A DNA stretch of 64,000 nucleotides from Brevibacillus choshinensis (lineage in GTDB: Bacteria > Bacillota > Bacilli > Brevibacillales > Brevibacillaceae): positions 2,765,001 through 2,829,000 of the forward strand of contig NZ_CP069127.1 of assembly GCF_016811915.1 (NCBI RefSeq), in the 5' to 3' direction. Positions 26,284 to 35,519 of the stretch are shown in pieces (within the stretch, counting starts at the first letter, position 1; every line of letters begins with the position of its first letter). A program made the position numbers and the translations under genes. A model generated the notes under the pieces. It saw only the letters and a program-made list of their open reading frames with translations, was not told the DNA's origin and did no database searches.

Positions 26284-27525
26284 TCAGCTCTGGGTCAATT
26301 CACGGATTCCCTGAATGAATCTCTCTACTTCTTCCGCTGTATTGTAGGGAGCAAGTCCTGCGCGAATCCAGCCGCCACTTTCATTGATTCCCAGCTTGTC
26401 TGCAAGTGTCATCGCGTAAAAGTCTCCGTCGGCAATGAAGATGCCGTAGTCTTCACACATCCTCTCGCAAAATGCTTGAGTGGACCAGCCATCGACCCGA
26501 AAAGCGATTGTTGGCGTTTTTGGCACATCAGGTGCAGCTTGATAGAGCGTAACAGCTTCCATATCCGCCAGTGCCGTACGAAGCTTTTCGGCAAGGCTGT
26601 TTTCATAGGCCTCGATTACTTCATACCCAGAGCGTATCTGCTCGGTTAACTCCTGACCTTCTCCCAGACTGGCAATAAATTCGATAGCGGGACGAATCCC
26701 TGCGATGCCTTCGTGATTTTGGGTTCCGGTTTCCAGCTTATCCGGTATGTAAGAGGGCGCTGGCTGGAGCTTGTAAGGCTGGAGCTTTTCAAAGAGTTCC
26801 TGACGAATGACGGCGATCCCGATGTGCGGACCAAAAAATTTATAGGCAGAGCAGAGGAGCAGATCCGCGCCGAGTTCATCCCGATCTACGGCAAAATGAG
26901 GGACAGCATGAACAGCATCGACAGCCACGGGAATGCCGTGCGCGTGTGCTTTTTTCGAGATAGCGGCGATGTCATTGATGGTTCCGACTGCATTGGAAGC
27001 AAGTCCTACCGCAATCAAGCGTGTACGGGGAGTGAGGAGATCATCCAGTTCTTCCAGACGCAATGTCAGCGTATCAGGATCGACAGGCAGCCAGCGCACG
27101 GTCATGTTGCGATCTGCCGCAATGGTCAGCCAAGGATCGACGTTCGCCCGATGATCGAGCTCGGATACGATGATCTCGTCGCCTTCCCTCCAATCACGTC
27201 CCAAAGCTCGGGCAATGGCAAAGGTCAGTGTGGTCATATTGGCGCCAAATGCGATTTCCTCGGGAGAAGCGCCAAAGAGAGCTGCGATGGCATCCTTCGC
27301 ATCCGCGATGATTTTCTCCGTTTCCTGACTGCTCGGAAACGATCCGTGGAGGTTTGCGCCCCCATTTGCCATATATGCGTAGATGGCATCCATGGAGCTT
27401 TTGACTACCTGCGAACCGCCAGGACCATCAAAATAAACAACAGACTTGCCGTTGTGTGTCCGGCGCAAAGCGGGAAATTGTTCACGTACTGCCGCGATCG
27501 GGTAGAGCTCAGCCGTTTTCGTCAT
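26284..27525 (-). CDS. cysteine desulfurase-like protein (class V aminotransferase fold)
   Basis: A 413-residue PLP enzyme. YFDGPGGSQVVKSSMDAI near residue 31, SELDHRANVDPWL, VAVDAVHAVPHFAVD and the PLP lysine in LLCSAYKFFGPHIG mark the SufS/CsdA-like group. The C-terminal half lacks the conserved cysteine block of true SufS, as in the 'cysteine desulfurase-like' subfamily. AAGGAGA precedes the ATG at 27525. No Suf or Isc partners are nearby, so a stand-alone lyase or transaminase role is likely. Confidence 0.85.
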   Translation of the reverse strand: MTKTAELYPIAAVREQFPALRRTHNGKSVVYFDGPGGSQVVKSSMDAIYAYMANGGANLHGSFPSSQETEKIIADAKDAIAALFGASPEEIAFGANMTTLTFAIARALGRDWREGDEIIVSELDHRANVDPWLTIAADRNMTVRWLPVDPDTLTLRLEELDDLLTPRTRLIAVGLASNAVGTINDIAAISKKAHAHGIPVAVDAVHAVPHFAVDRDELGADLLLCSAYKFFGPHIGIAVIRQELFEKLQPYKLQPAPSYIPDKLETGTQNHEGIAGIRPAIEFIASLGEGQELTEQIRSGYEVIEAYENSLAEKLRTALADMEAVTLYQAAPDVPKTPTIAFRVDGWSTQAFCERMCEDYGIFIADGDFYAMTLADKLGINESGGWIRAGLAPYNTAEEVERFIQGIRELTQS

Positions 27526-27624
27526 ACTCCACGTCTCCTTTGCATTGCAGAAGTAATCTTACACTCCCTCATATTATCATAATTGTTTGTCAATTTGGCG
27601 AAGGATTACAAGCGTGCTAATACA

Positions 27625-27654
27625 TTGTACAAACGAGCGACGGGTATCTATACT
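27625..27654 (+). promoter_or_regulatory. sigma-A promoter of the DedA gene
   Basis: TTGTAC (27625-27630) and TATACT (27649-27654) are 18 bases apart, 71 bases before the DedA start. Confidence 0.6.
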
Positions 27655-27724
27655 GGTAGTAGAGACGTAATACTGAGAGAGGCAGCGCAAACGCCTTGAT
27701 CAAGATGTAGATGAGAGGGATACC

Positions 27725-28339
27725 ATGCAAACGTGGATTACTACCTTTATGGAACAGTTCAGCTACATCGGCATCTTTTTGCTGATGGCCTTGGAGAATG
27801 TGTTTCCCCCAATCCCATCTGAGGTGATTCTGACTTTTGGGGGATTTATGACCACATACACGACACTGTCTATACCGGGAGTCATCATTTCCGCAACGAT
27901 GGGCTCTGTTTTTGGAGCCATCATTCTATATGGGATTGGGTACTACCTCGATTTCGAAAAAATCGAGAACCTCGTGGATCGCTGGGGACATATCTTGCGG
28001 TTGAAGAAAGAAGATATTTCTCGCGCGAATGCGTGGTTCAACAAATACGGCTACTGGACCATTTTCCTTTGCAGAATGGTACCGCTGGTGCGGAGCTTGA
28101 TATCTGTCCCGGCTGGAATGACCAAAATGAACGTCTGGCTCTTTTTGCTGTTTACGACACTCGGGACGCTGATCTGGAATGTGGCGCTCGTCATGATCGG
28201 TTCTTTTCTGGGACAATCCTGGGACAGTATCCTATCGTTTATGGACATGTATTCGACCGTGTCCTATATTGTCATTGGAATCGGAGCAATCGTGTTTCTC
28301 TTTTTCTTTTTCCGCAAAAGAAGTGTGAGGTCGAAGTAG
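27725..28339 (+). CDS. DedA family membrane protein
   Basis: A 204-residue polytopic membrane protein of the DedA/SNARE-associated (VTT) family. ENVFPPIPSEVILTFGGFM near residue 24 is the re-entrant-loop motif, and FLCRMVPLVRSLISVPAGM near residue 117 is the second conserved block with the essential arginines. Relatives flip undecaprenyl phosphate or phospholipids across the cytoplasmic membrane. Single-gene transcript with its own promoter and terminator. Confidence 0.9.
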   Translation: MQTWITTFMEQFSYIGIFLLMALENVFPPIPSEVILTFGGFMTTYTTLSIPGVIISATMGSVFGAIILYGIGYYLDFEKIENLVDRWGHILRLKKEDISRANAWFNKYGYWTIFLCRMVPLVRSLISVPAGMTKMNVWLFLLFTTLGTLIWNVALVMIGSFLGQSWDSILSFMDMYSTVSYIVIGIGAIVFLFFFFRKRSVRSK

Positions 28340-28364
28340 GAGGAGGACAAGCGGTGCCTCCATA

Positions 28365-28397
28365 AAAAATCTCCGGTCGAGGTGGCCGGAGATTTTT
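28365..28397. terminator. bidirectional rho-independent terminator
   Basis: AAAAATCTCCGG (28365-28376) pairs with CCGGAGATTTTT (28386-28397), between convergent dedA-like and Rrf2 genes. Confidence 0.9.
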
Positions 28398-28403
28398 CGT
28401 GCT

Positions 28404-28799
28404 TTAGCCTTTCATTTGCCTGGCAATATCCGAGATTTTTTTACTCCTCAGTGCCTGCTCCATCTGACGCTCGGCGTCCAATACGACCTGTTGGATCAAG
28501 CACTCGCTGCTGTGCTGAAAGCCGCATTCAAACAAGGAGGACGTACCTTCGATGGCATGAATGACATCCAGAAAGGAAATATCATCCTGATTGCGTTTGA
28601 GCCGGTAGCCTCCATTTGCTCCTGGAACAGAGTGGATGAGCCCGGCTTTGACCAGCTTGGTTAGCATCTTGGAAAGATACGTTTGGGAAACTCCTAATTT
28701 TTCAGCCAAAAGCTGCACACTGACGGGCTTGTCCGGCGCTTCAGACACCAGGTACAGCATGGCATGGAGAGCATAATCTGTCGCCTGTGAAAACTTCAT
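28404..28799 (-). CDS. Rrf2 family transcriptional regulator
   Basis: A 131-residue winged-helix regulator. MKFSQATDYALHAMLYL opens the HTH domain; KLGVSQTYLSKMLTKLVKAG is the recognition helix and VPGANGGYRL the wing. FECGFQHSSECLIQQV keeps two of the three cysteines used by NsrR and IscR to bind an iron-sulfur cluster, so the cluster may be absent or of a different kind. AGAGGTGTCTC precedes the start. The target is not apparent; the 242 bases upstream contain no divergent gene. Confidence 0.88.
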   Translation of the reverse strand: MKFSQATDYALHAMLYLVSEAPDKPVSVQLLAEKLGVSQTYLSKMLTKLVKAGLIHSVPGANGGYRLKRNQDDISFLDVIHAIEGTSSLFECGFQHSSECLIQQVVLDAERQMEQALRSKKISDIARQMKG

Positions 28800-29041
28800 G
28801 AGACACCTCTAACGTAGATTTTATTTATCCATAATAAAGAGAATAAGGCAGCAAAGCAAGTAGATGGATGGAATTGCTGCTCGCTTCCGGGATGAGTCAT
28901 TTAAAAGCATCGTTTCAGATAGAACGAAGCACCAACGCAAGAGAGCTGGGCTGCATCCTAATAATGCAGCTACAATAACAAAAGTTATTCCAAAACACCT
29001 AATGGACTGATTAGCGTAACTTTCCATTATTTGGTTCGTAT

Positions 29042-29341
29042 ATGAAGGGGATAGGACAGGGAGTAATGGCTCCTCACTATCCTAAAAATAAAAACGGACA
29101 AACATACGGTTCTATGGCAGATGCTGCTTCTGCTGAAATGGAACCTGAATTAATCAGTGCTACAGGTGTGGATGGCACTGCAGGATATGTGCTGAAAAAA
29201 GACTTAGACGGTGAGCGACCAAAATCACCCGAGGAAGCCATTGCGATACAAATCAGTAGATCACCAGGTGGTCGTGATATTCCGCTGTATGACGTTGATG
29301 GTGAAACCGTAATTGGTGTGTTTCATGTTGGAGGAAAGTAA
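29042..29341 (+). pseudogene. small secreted-type protein lacking its signal peptide
   Basis: A 99-residue frame whose body (KNKNGQTYGSMADAAS, GVDGTAGYVLKKDLDGE, IPLYDVDGETVIGVFHVGG) resembles a family of small exported proteins in Bacillus that I recall having an N-terminal signal sequence. Here no signal peptide is encoded, there is no ribosome site before ATG 29042, and an in-frame TAG lies 30 bases upstream. It is probably a 5'-truncated gene, although a cytoplasmic variant is possible. The family resemblance is from memory. Confidence 0.45.
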
Positions 29342-29473
29342 CAAAAATGCATGTTCAAGAGATACGCTGACTGGCAGTATAGCGTAATGAATGAATATAT
29401 CTAAAGTCGAGCTTACCTCGTTGCCTTCATTTCAAATTTCCGTTTACGTATTACGTTCAAGGATGGTGACTGT

Positions 29474-30016
29474 ATGTCAAAGGAAGATCCAAGCATTATA
29501 TTAATTACAGGGATAATGGCTAGCGGAAAATCGACAGTAGCGCAACTGCTCTCTGAACAATTCGAAAAATCGGTGCATTTACGTGGAGACATTTTCCGAA
29601 GAATGATTGTAAATAACCGCAAAGAGGTCCATCCAGACTCGGGAAGTGGCGAGCTTGATCAATTGAAGCTGCGATATCAGCTAGCCGCTCAATCAGCGGA
29701 GATGTACCAAAAGGCGGGATTTACAGTTGTTGTTCAAGATGTCGTCGTTGGACCATTGCTTACTGATTTTATCTCGTATATTAGTAGCCGCCCATTTTAT
29801 GTAGTAGTGCTTTGTCCAAACTCTACAGTGGTTGCAATGAGAGAGGCTGCTCGCAAAAAGAAAGGTTATGGCATTTGGAGTGTTGATGTATTAGATCGTC
29901 TGCTGCGAAATGAAACTCCGCGCACAGGATTGTGGTTGGATTCATCTGATTTGTCCCCTGAAGAGACGGTGAATGAAATTGTCAAGAGACTGCAAAATGA
30001 GGCAATGATTACATAA
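29474..30016 (+). CDS. P-loop kinase-like protein (AAA_33 / phosphotransferase type)
   Basis: A 180-residue nucleotide-binding protein. Walker A is GIMASGKSTVAQLL near residue 13; HLRGDIFRRMIV follows as in zeta-toxin and chloramphenicol phosphotransferase relatives, and VVQDVVVGP is the Walker B strand. The lid region has REAARKKKGYG. AAGGATGGTGA precedes the ATG. The family includes antibiotic and metabolite kinases; the substrate is not evident. The local base composition is more AT-rich than that of the genes on either side. Confidence 0.8.
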   Translation: MSKEDPSIILITGIMASGKSTVAQLLSEQFEKSVHLRGDIFRRMIVNNRKEVHPDSGSGELDQLKLRYQLAAQSAEMYQKAGFTVVVQDVVVGPLLTDFISYISSRPFYVVVLCPNSTVVAMREAARKKKGYGIWSVDVLDRLLRNETPRTGLWLDSSDLSPEETVNEIVKRLQNEAMIT

Positions 30017-30056
30017 GCGATTACGTTAGCGGGTTCGGTCGTTTCATAAAAGGCTC

Positions 30057-30090
30057 AAAACCCACATGTAGTTTTGTGGGTTTTGTTTTG
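30057..30090 (+). terminator. rho-independent terminator of the P-loop kinase
   Basis: AAAACCCACA (30057-30066) pairs with TGTGGGTTTT (30075-30084), followed by T-rich sequence. Confidence 0.85.
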
Positions 30091-30219
30091 GCCAAACAGA
30101 GCCATGCTGATCAAGCGCATACTGAAAAGTGCCTAAAAAATCTGGTAGAAGAGGAAATTGGTAAGACAGAGGATTGGGACATGGTGTATGACGGATCACT
30201 CAGCAAAATGGGATTCTGA
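30085..30219 (+). pseudogene. possible C-terminal gene fragment
   Basis: A stretch after the terminator reads like real protein (HTEKCLKNLVEEEIGKTED, then DMVYDGSLSKMGF) and ends at TGA 30217-30219, but it has no start codon or ribosome site. It may be the 3' end of a deleted gene. The parent family is not recognised. Confidence 0.3.
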
Positions 30220-30342
30220 AATTTACCATATGTAAGAATATTTAATCTATATTTCATACATTTTGTAAAATGAACAAAGTGGAACAGTTGGGGTACGATC
30301 AAAACGTATTCTCATCTTATAGATTAGGAGGTTGAGTGACAG

Positions 30343-31503
30343 ATGATTTGGGACTTTCTCTTTCAATTGCCGACACGAATCGAATTTGGAAATGGAAAAG
30401 TGAAAGAACTGGCGCAGCGCGTTTTGGAGCTAGGAGGGAAAAAAGCGATGCTGGTAACCGATCAGGGCATCGTTAGGTCGGGCATTCTCGATATCGTGAC
30501 GGGTGTTCTGGAGGCTGGTGGGATCGCGTTCACCGTGTATGATCAAGTGAAACCGAATCCGCGTGATGTCGATTGCATGAGTGCGTACCAATTAGCCAAG
30601 GATGCAGAGGTTGACGTGCTGATCGGGTTGGGCGGAGGCAGTTCGATGGATACGGCAAAAGCAGTCGGAACGCTGTTAACCCACGGCGGCGAAATCAAGG
30701 ACTGGTACGGCTTAAACGTGCTGGAAAGGCCGATCACACCGCTGATCTGCATCCCGACCACGGCAGGTACAGGCAGCGAAATCACCTTTTTCTCCGTCAT
30801 CACCGATACGAATACAAAATTGAAAATGAACATACTCGACGCCAAGGTTGCGCCAAAAATCGCACTGCTCGATCCTGAGCTGACAGTTACGCTACCTGCA
30901 CATGTAACCGCTTCCACGGGGATGGATGCGCTGACACATGCAATCGAGGCGTATACCTGCAACATTTCCGAGCCGATTACGGATGCGCTCGCCTTGTATG
31001 CGATCGATCTGATCGTAGAGAATTTGCCTCTAGCCGTGTCTGATGGCGCCAATCTGGAAGCACGGCGGAACATGCTGGCAGGCAGTCTGATTGCAGGCAT
31101 TGCTTTCGGGAATTCTGATGTCGGAGGTGTCCACTGCATGGCGGAGGCACTCGGCGGCTTGTACGATACCCCGCATGGCGTCGCCAATTCGATGCTCTTG
31201 CCGTATGTGTTTGAATACAACATTCCGGCTGATCCGCGAAAGCACGCCATTGTCGCCGAAAAGCTGGGAGCCAAACGCAATGGCCGTACGGATGAGGAGG
31301 TCGCACAGGAAGGCGTGCAGCTTCTGAAGGATTTGGCGCAAACCGTCCGCATCCCCAAGATGAAAGAGCTTGGCAATGTAAATTCAGATGATTTCCGCTA
31401 CCTGGCTGAAGCTGCTACTAAAAATGTCTCGGCACCAAGCAATCCGCGCGCTGCCACGATGGAGGACTATTTGAAATTATTCCACACTGCTTTTGAAGGA
31501 TAG
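30343..31503 (+). CDS. iron-containing alcohol dehydrogenase
   Basis: A 386-residue group III alcohol dehydrogenase. The NAD-binding motif GGGSSMDTAKAVG is at residues 97-109; ITDALALYAIDLIVE and HCMAEALGGLYDTPHGVANS carry the iron-binding histidines. TAGGAGGTTG precedes the start. It heads a four-gene set with a permease, an unknown protein and an aldehyde dehydrogenase. Alcohol and aldehyde dehydrogenases together suggest oxidation of an alcohol, diol or amino alcohol to the acid. Confidence 0.9.
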   Translation: MIWDFLFQLPTRIEFGNGKVKELAQRVLELGGKKAMLVTDQGIVRSGILDIVTGVLEAGGIAFTVYDQVKPNPRDVDCMSAYQLAKDAEVDVLIGLGGGSSMDTAKAVGTLLTHGGEIKDWYGLNVLERPITPLICIPTTAGTGSEITFFSVITDTNTKLKMNILDAKVAPKIALLDPELTVTLPAHVTASTGMDALTHAIEAYTCNISEPITDALALYAIDLIVENLPLAVSDGANLEARRNMLAGSLIAGIAFGNSDVGGVHCMAEALGGLYDTPHGVANSMLLPYVFEYNIPADPRKHAIVAEKLGAKRNGRTDEEVAQEGVQLLKDLAQTVRIPKMKELGNVNSDDFRYLAEAATKNVSAPSNPRAATMEDYLKLFHTAFEG

Positions 31504-31533
31504 TTCTGACGTACACAAGGGGTAGGTGCAAAT

Positions 31534-32943
31534 ATGAGCGATCTGAAATTAAATCGAACATTAGGATTTTGGGCAGCATACTCAGCTTCGGTTGGACTCG
31601 TTGTTTCAGGAACAGCGATGGTTGCGTTAGGCAATGGATACGGCGTGAGCGGCCCTGCATACAGCATTGTCGCATTCGGAGCATTGATCGTGATTTTATG
31701 CGTGGCGCTGTCGTATTCCGAGATGGCGGCCATGATTCCCGGCGCTGGAATGGTCGGCGAATATACGCTTCCGGCACTGGGCAAGCTGCCTGCTTTGTTT
31801 GCGGTTTTGGCCGGATACATCGTACTGGTCGGCACAGACGGCGGTACGAACATGATCGTCGGCGGACAGTCGCTGGAGGCTTTGATCGGTGTGCCTTGGT
31901 ATCTGTGCGTCGCTGTCATCTTGATCTTTCTCGTCATCGTCAACATGATGGGCGTCGAAGTGTTCGGTAAAGTCCAATCTGTGCTGGCCATCAGCATGAT
32001 GGGGCTTCTCGGCATCCTCGGGCTTTGCGGCGTGTTCGGCATCGGGACCCAGGAGCCGTTGGCAGTCCAGCCGCCATTCTCCGCCTTGACGTGGCAGGAG
32101 CAGGCGGGCACGCTCGGACTTGCGATCTGGCTGTTCATAGGGATGGAATTCGTAGCGCCGCTTGCAGAAGAGGTGAAAAATCCGGGGAAAACGATTCCGT
32201 TTGCTATGCTGTTCGGCTGCTTCACCATCTGGCTGGTCGACCTGTTCTTCGGACTCGGCGTTACCAAGTACATTGCCTTGGACAAGCTCGCAGCGTCGAC
32301 GATCCCGCACGTGGATGGGGCTGCTGCCATGCTGGGCAAACCGGGATTGGTCATCATGAGCATCGTCTCGATCTTAGCAGCGGTCACGACATGCGACACG
32401 TATTTGGTCGCTGTTCCGCGCATGCTGTACGGTTTGTCAAAAGAAGGGCTGCTGCCGAAAATGTTTTCCTGGCTGCATCCGAAAACACGAACACCGTGGT
32501 ATGGGATTTTCTTTGTCGTTGCTTTGATTCTGATCGTGCTCGTTTATGCCGTCATCAATAAGGCAAACATTGATTTCGTCACGACCATGATCGCGGTTGC
32601 TTGCGGAACATGGCTGATGTCCTACATGATCACGCAGATTGACGTTATCGTGCTTCGCGTCAAGTATCCGAAAGCCGTGCGTCCGTTCAAAACGCCTTTG
32701 TATCCGCTCCCGCAGATTATCGGTATCGTTGCCTGTGCTTACATGATCTACACGCAGTACCAGGATCCGACTGTGTTGACCATATCCCTTTACGTGATCG
32801 CGGTCATCTTGATTTTTGGAATCATTTATTTAAAAATGACCGGTCAAAAATTGTTTGAACCCGTGCCGTTAGAAAAGATTTACGAAGGAATCCGCAAACG
32901 CAGCGAGTTGGACAGTGAGCTCGGCATCGCCGAAGAAAAGTAG
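31534..32943 (+). CDS. APC superfamily amino acid/amine permease
   Basis: A 469-residue transporter with about 12 hydrophobic segments. SASVGLVVSGTAMVALGNGY near residue 12 is the unwound helix-1 ligand region of APC transporters; FIGMEFVAPLAEEVKNPGKT in helix 6 is the second signature, and the Glu/Pro pattern fits amino acid or amine carriers. The spacing from the alcohol dehydrogenase is 30 bases. It should import the substrate oxidised by the dehydrogenases; ethanolamine-like or other amino alcohols are candidates, not shown. Confidence 0.88.
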   Translation: MSDLKLNRTLGFWAAYSASVGLVVSGTAMVALGNGYGVSGPAYSIVAFGALIVILCVALSYSEMAAMIPGAGMVGEYTLPALGKLPALFAVLAGYIVLVGTDGGTNMIVGGQSLEALIGVPWYLCVAVILIFLVIVNMMGVEVFGKVQSVLAISMMGLLGILGLCGVFGIGTQEPLAVQPPFSALTWQEQAGTLGLAIWLFIGMEFVAPLAEEVKNPGKTIPFAMLFGCFTIWLVDLFFGLGVTKYIALDKLAASTIPHVDGAAAMLGKPGLVIMSIVSILAAVTTCDTYLVAVPRMLYGLSKEGLLPKMFSWLHPKTRTPWYGIFFVVALILIVLVYAVINKANIDFVTTMIAVACGTWLMSYMITQIDVIVLRVKYPKAVRPFKTPLYPLPQIIGIVACAYMIYTQYQDPTVLTISLYVIAVILIFGIIYLKMTGQKLFEPVPLEKIYEGIRKRSELDSELGIAEEK

Positions 32944-32980
32944 CGCAATCTGTCCGCATGAAAGGAATAGGTGGGGGAGC

Positions 32981-33544
32981 ATGGGGTTATATACTGTCAT
33001 CGATCAGCGCGCATTCAAGGTGCTGCGTTCCGTCGCAACCGATTTCGAGACATTTGCTCCCATCGGTGTGGCCTCTAACAATCGCATTCAGCTGGACGGT
33101 CACAAGCTAGGGGTAGAATCTCTGGAAGCAACCTATCGGATCATCAATAAATGGATGGGGCGCATCTATGTGTATACATGGAAATGGTCGCTTCCCGATG
33201 ACTCTGTCCTGGAAGATGTTGTGATAAAATGTAAGTACTCTGGAAAACTGGGCAGTCGTGTGGCTCAGTTCACTTCCAAGCAAGACTCGGCATTGCTGCA
33301 GCGCCTCAATCAGGATCATGAGATTCTGGCCTTGTGCAATTCAATCGATTATGAGGCAATCGAGCTGCGCTATTCCAGTAAAGAGCAGCGCTGGCACGTC
33401 GAGATGAAGCCAAATTATGGTGATTTCATCTGGATCTTGTTCCCGCCGGTCCGGTATGCACGCAGGCCCAAGCAACAAGAAATGGACGATACGATGCGTT
33501 TGGTCAAGCGTTTGGCCCAAAAAATCAAACAATCAACCAAGTGA
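32981..33544 (+). CDS. hypothetical protein of the alcohol/aldehyde oxidation operon
   Basis: A 187-residue soluble protein. ATG 32981 follows GTGGGGGAGC; an upstream frame from 32915 overlaps the permease and lacks a ribosome site. It shows no signal peptide, membrane segment or known motif. Aromatic-rich strands (WMGRIYVYTWKWSLPDD, WHVEMKPNYGDFIWILFPP) suggest a beta-rich fold and the end is a basic helix. Being between permease and aldehyde dehydrogenase with a 9-base gap, it is probably part of the same pathway. I do not recognise the family. Confidence 0.7.
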   Translation: MGLYTVIDQRAFKVLRSVATDFETFAPIGVASNNRIQLDGHKLGVESLEATYRIINKWMGRIYVYTWKWSLPDDSVLEDVVIKCKYSGKLGSRVAQFTSKQDSALLQRLNQDHEILALCNSIDYEAIELRYSSKEQRWHVEMKPNYGDFIWILFPPVRYARRPKQQEMDDTMRLVKRLAQKIKQSTK

Positions 33545-33553
33545 GGTATTTCT

Positions 33554-35074
33554 ATGATTTCGATGTTGCAAGCGAAAGCATTTTTGACGGATCTGAATAC
33601 GGTGCAAAAAATGTATATCGATGGAGAATGGGTGGCGAGCGAAAGCGGTGGCATCCGCAATGTGATCAATCCGGCGAATGGCGAGATCATCGGCGTCGTA
33701 ACGGAAGGGAATCGTGATGACGCCAAGAAAGCGATTTTGGCAGCGAGACGCGCATTTGACAAAGATGGCTGGCAGGACAGCAAAGCTCGTGATCGCGCAG
33801 CTCTGTTGAACAAGGTGGCCGATGCGCTGGAAGCGCGCGCAGAAGAGTTCGCTTCCCTCGATACATTGAACAACGGCAAGCCGCTGCGCGAATCCCGCTA
33901 CGATGTCGCAGATGCGGTGAACCAGTTCCGCTACTTTGCCGGTCTGTGCACGAAGCCGCATGGTACGACGTATGATGTGCCGGACGATATGCAGGCGATG
34001 GTCGTGCGCGAGCCGATCGGCGTCGTTGGACAGATCATCCCTTGGAACTACCCGCTCGTCATGGCGACGCAAAAAATCGCTCCGGCGATCGCGGCCGGCT
34101 GCACCGTCGTGATCAAGCCTGCGGAGCAGACGCCGTTGTCCTTGATCCGGCTGTTTGAAATCATCGATGAAGTTGGCTTCCCGTCAGGCGTGATCAATCT
34201 GGTGCTCGGTGCCGGGGAGACGGTCGGGGCAGAGCTTTCCGAGAGCCCGCTGGTGGACAAGGTCGCCTTTACTGGCGGAACGGATACCGGTATCCGCATC
34301 ATGAAGGCGGCTGCGGAAACGATTAAAAAAGTCGGCCTGGAGCTTGGCGGCAAATCGCCGAACATCGTGTTCGCCGATGCGGATTTTGAGACGGCCGTTG
34401 ATTACGCGCTGTATGCGATTTTTGCAAATCAGGGCGAGGTGTGCTCCGCCGGTTCCCGCCTCTTGCTCGAGGAGACCATCTATGAGCGGTTTATTGTGGA
34501 ACTGACTGCCCGAGCCGAAGAAATCGTCGTAGGAGACGGGACGGATGAAGGGACTGAGATGGGGCCGCTGATCACGGAAGAGCATATGCAGCGAGTCCTG
34601 CACTATATCGAAGAAGGCAAAAAAGAAGGCGCGACGTTACTGTGCGGAGGTAATCGCTTGACAGATAACGGTATGGACAAAGGCTTCTTCGTGGCGCCGA
34701 CGATTTTTACCGACACCAAACCCGACATGACAATCATTCAAGAAGAAATTTTTGGTCCTGTATTGGCGATTCAAACGTTCCGCACGGAGGAGGAAGCCAT
34801 TGAGCTGGCCAATGGCACACGTTTTGGCCTGGCAGCCGCGGTTTTCACGACAGATGTCGCCAAAGCCCACCGGGTGATCAAAAAGCTCCGTGCAGGCATC
34901 ACCTGGATTAACACGTACCACCCAACGTACAACGAAGCGCCATGGGGCGGCTACAAACAGAGCGGGATCGGCCGTGAGCTCGGTACTTACGGATTCGAGG
35001 AGTATCTTGAAATCAAGCAGATCAACGTCAATCTGAACGTCGCGCCGAGCGGGTGGTTCGAGAAACGCAGCTAG
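33554..35074 (+). CDS. aldehyde dehydrogenase family protein
   Basis: A 506-residue NAD(P)-dependent aldehyde dehydrogenase. QIIPWNYPLVMATQKIAPAI near residue 162, the catalytic Glu in LELGGKSPNIVF, and the nucleophile Cys297 in NQGEVCSAGSRLLLEE are all intact. The GEVCSAGSR form is seen in betaine-aldehyde and related dehydrogenases. AGTGAGG precedes the start at 33554. Last gene of the 30343 set. Confidence 0.92.
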   Translation: MISMLQAKAFLTDLNTVQKMYIDGEWVASESGGIRNVINPANGEIIGVVTEGNRDDAKKAILAARRAFDKDGWQDSKARDRAALLNKVADALEARAEEFASLDTLNNGKPLRESRYDVADAVNQFRYFAGLCTKPHGTTYDVPDDMQAMVVREPIGVVGQIIPWNYPLVMATQKIAPAIAAGCTVVIKPAEQTPLSLIRLFEIIDEVGFPSGVINLVLGAGETVGAELSESPLVDKVAFTGGTDTGIRIMKAAAETIKKVGLELGGKSPNIVFADADFETAVDYALYAIFANQGEVCSAGSRLLLEETIYERFIVELTARAEEIVVGDGTDEGTEMGPLITEEHMQRVLHYIEEGKKEGATLLCGGNRLTDNGMDKGFFVAPTIFTDTKPDMTIIQEEIFGPVLAIQTFRTEEEAIELANGTRFGLAAAVFTTDVAKAHRVIKKLRAGITWINTYHPTYNEAPWGGYKQSGIGRELGTYGFEEYLEIKQINVNLNVAPSGWFEKRS

Positions 35075-35519
35075 GCCCATTCTAGAACGGATATAGGGGT
35101 GACCCAGAGACGGTCGCCCTCAGAGTGTCGAGGAGGTCTGATGCTGTGGCCAGGAGAGGCCCCGAAAAACAACAAACGAAAAAGAATGAACGAGAAAACG
35201 CCGATGGAAGCACGGTGTTTTTTTGTTAGGTGAAGTTTCTTTGTCTGGTTAAAAATCGTTAACATAATAAATGTTATGGAACGTAAAAATACGTTGCTTG
35301 CATTCCCCATCTGGTCGTTCAGAACCTAAGCAAGAGGAAAAGGCCGCATAGATAATAGTGGGAATCATTGTTCTGGGCACCTTCAGCTTTTGAGAGGGGG
35401 TGAGAGAAGTATATTCGAGGATGGAGGATGAGCAAGCGAAAGGAAACCATGTCATGCTGCGTAAAATGAAGTGGGAATGAATCGTTATGAGGGATGAAAG
35501 GACTGAGAACCATTAGTTT
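35075..35519 (+). other. intergenic region with a terminator and two possible micro-ORFs
   Basis: Besides the terminator at 35196, two short frames have good ribosome sites. One at 35141-35233 (30 codons, GAGGAGG 4 bases before ATG) runs through the terminator. The other at 35400-35480 (26 codons, GTG start after GAGAGGG, containing EDEQAKGNHVMLRKMKW) stands alone. Neither has recognisable homology and both may be chance. Confidence 0.3.
35196..35226 (+). terminator. rho-independent terminator of the aldehyde dehydrogenase operon
   Basis: AAACGCCG (35196-35203) pairs with CGGTGTTT (35213-35220) with one G-U, followed by T residues. Confidence 0.75.

Noticed and set aside
28821..29027. 68-codon minus-strand frame with a hydrophobic stretch
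   Set aside because: No ribosome site, odd composition, and it lies in the upstream region of the Rrf2 gene.
30040..30090. Extending the fragment at 30085 upstream in frame
   Set aside because: The open frame continues only through the terminator hairpin, so the extension is chance.
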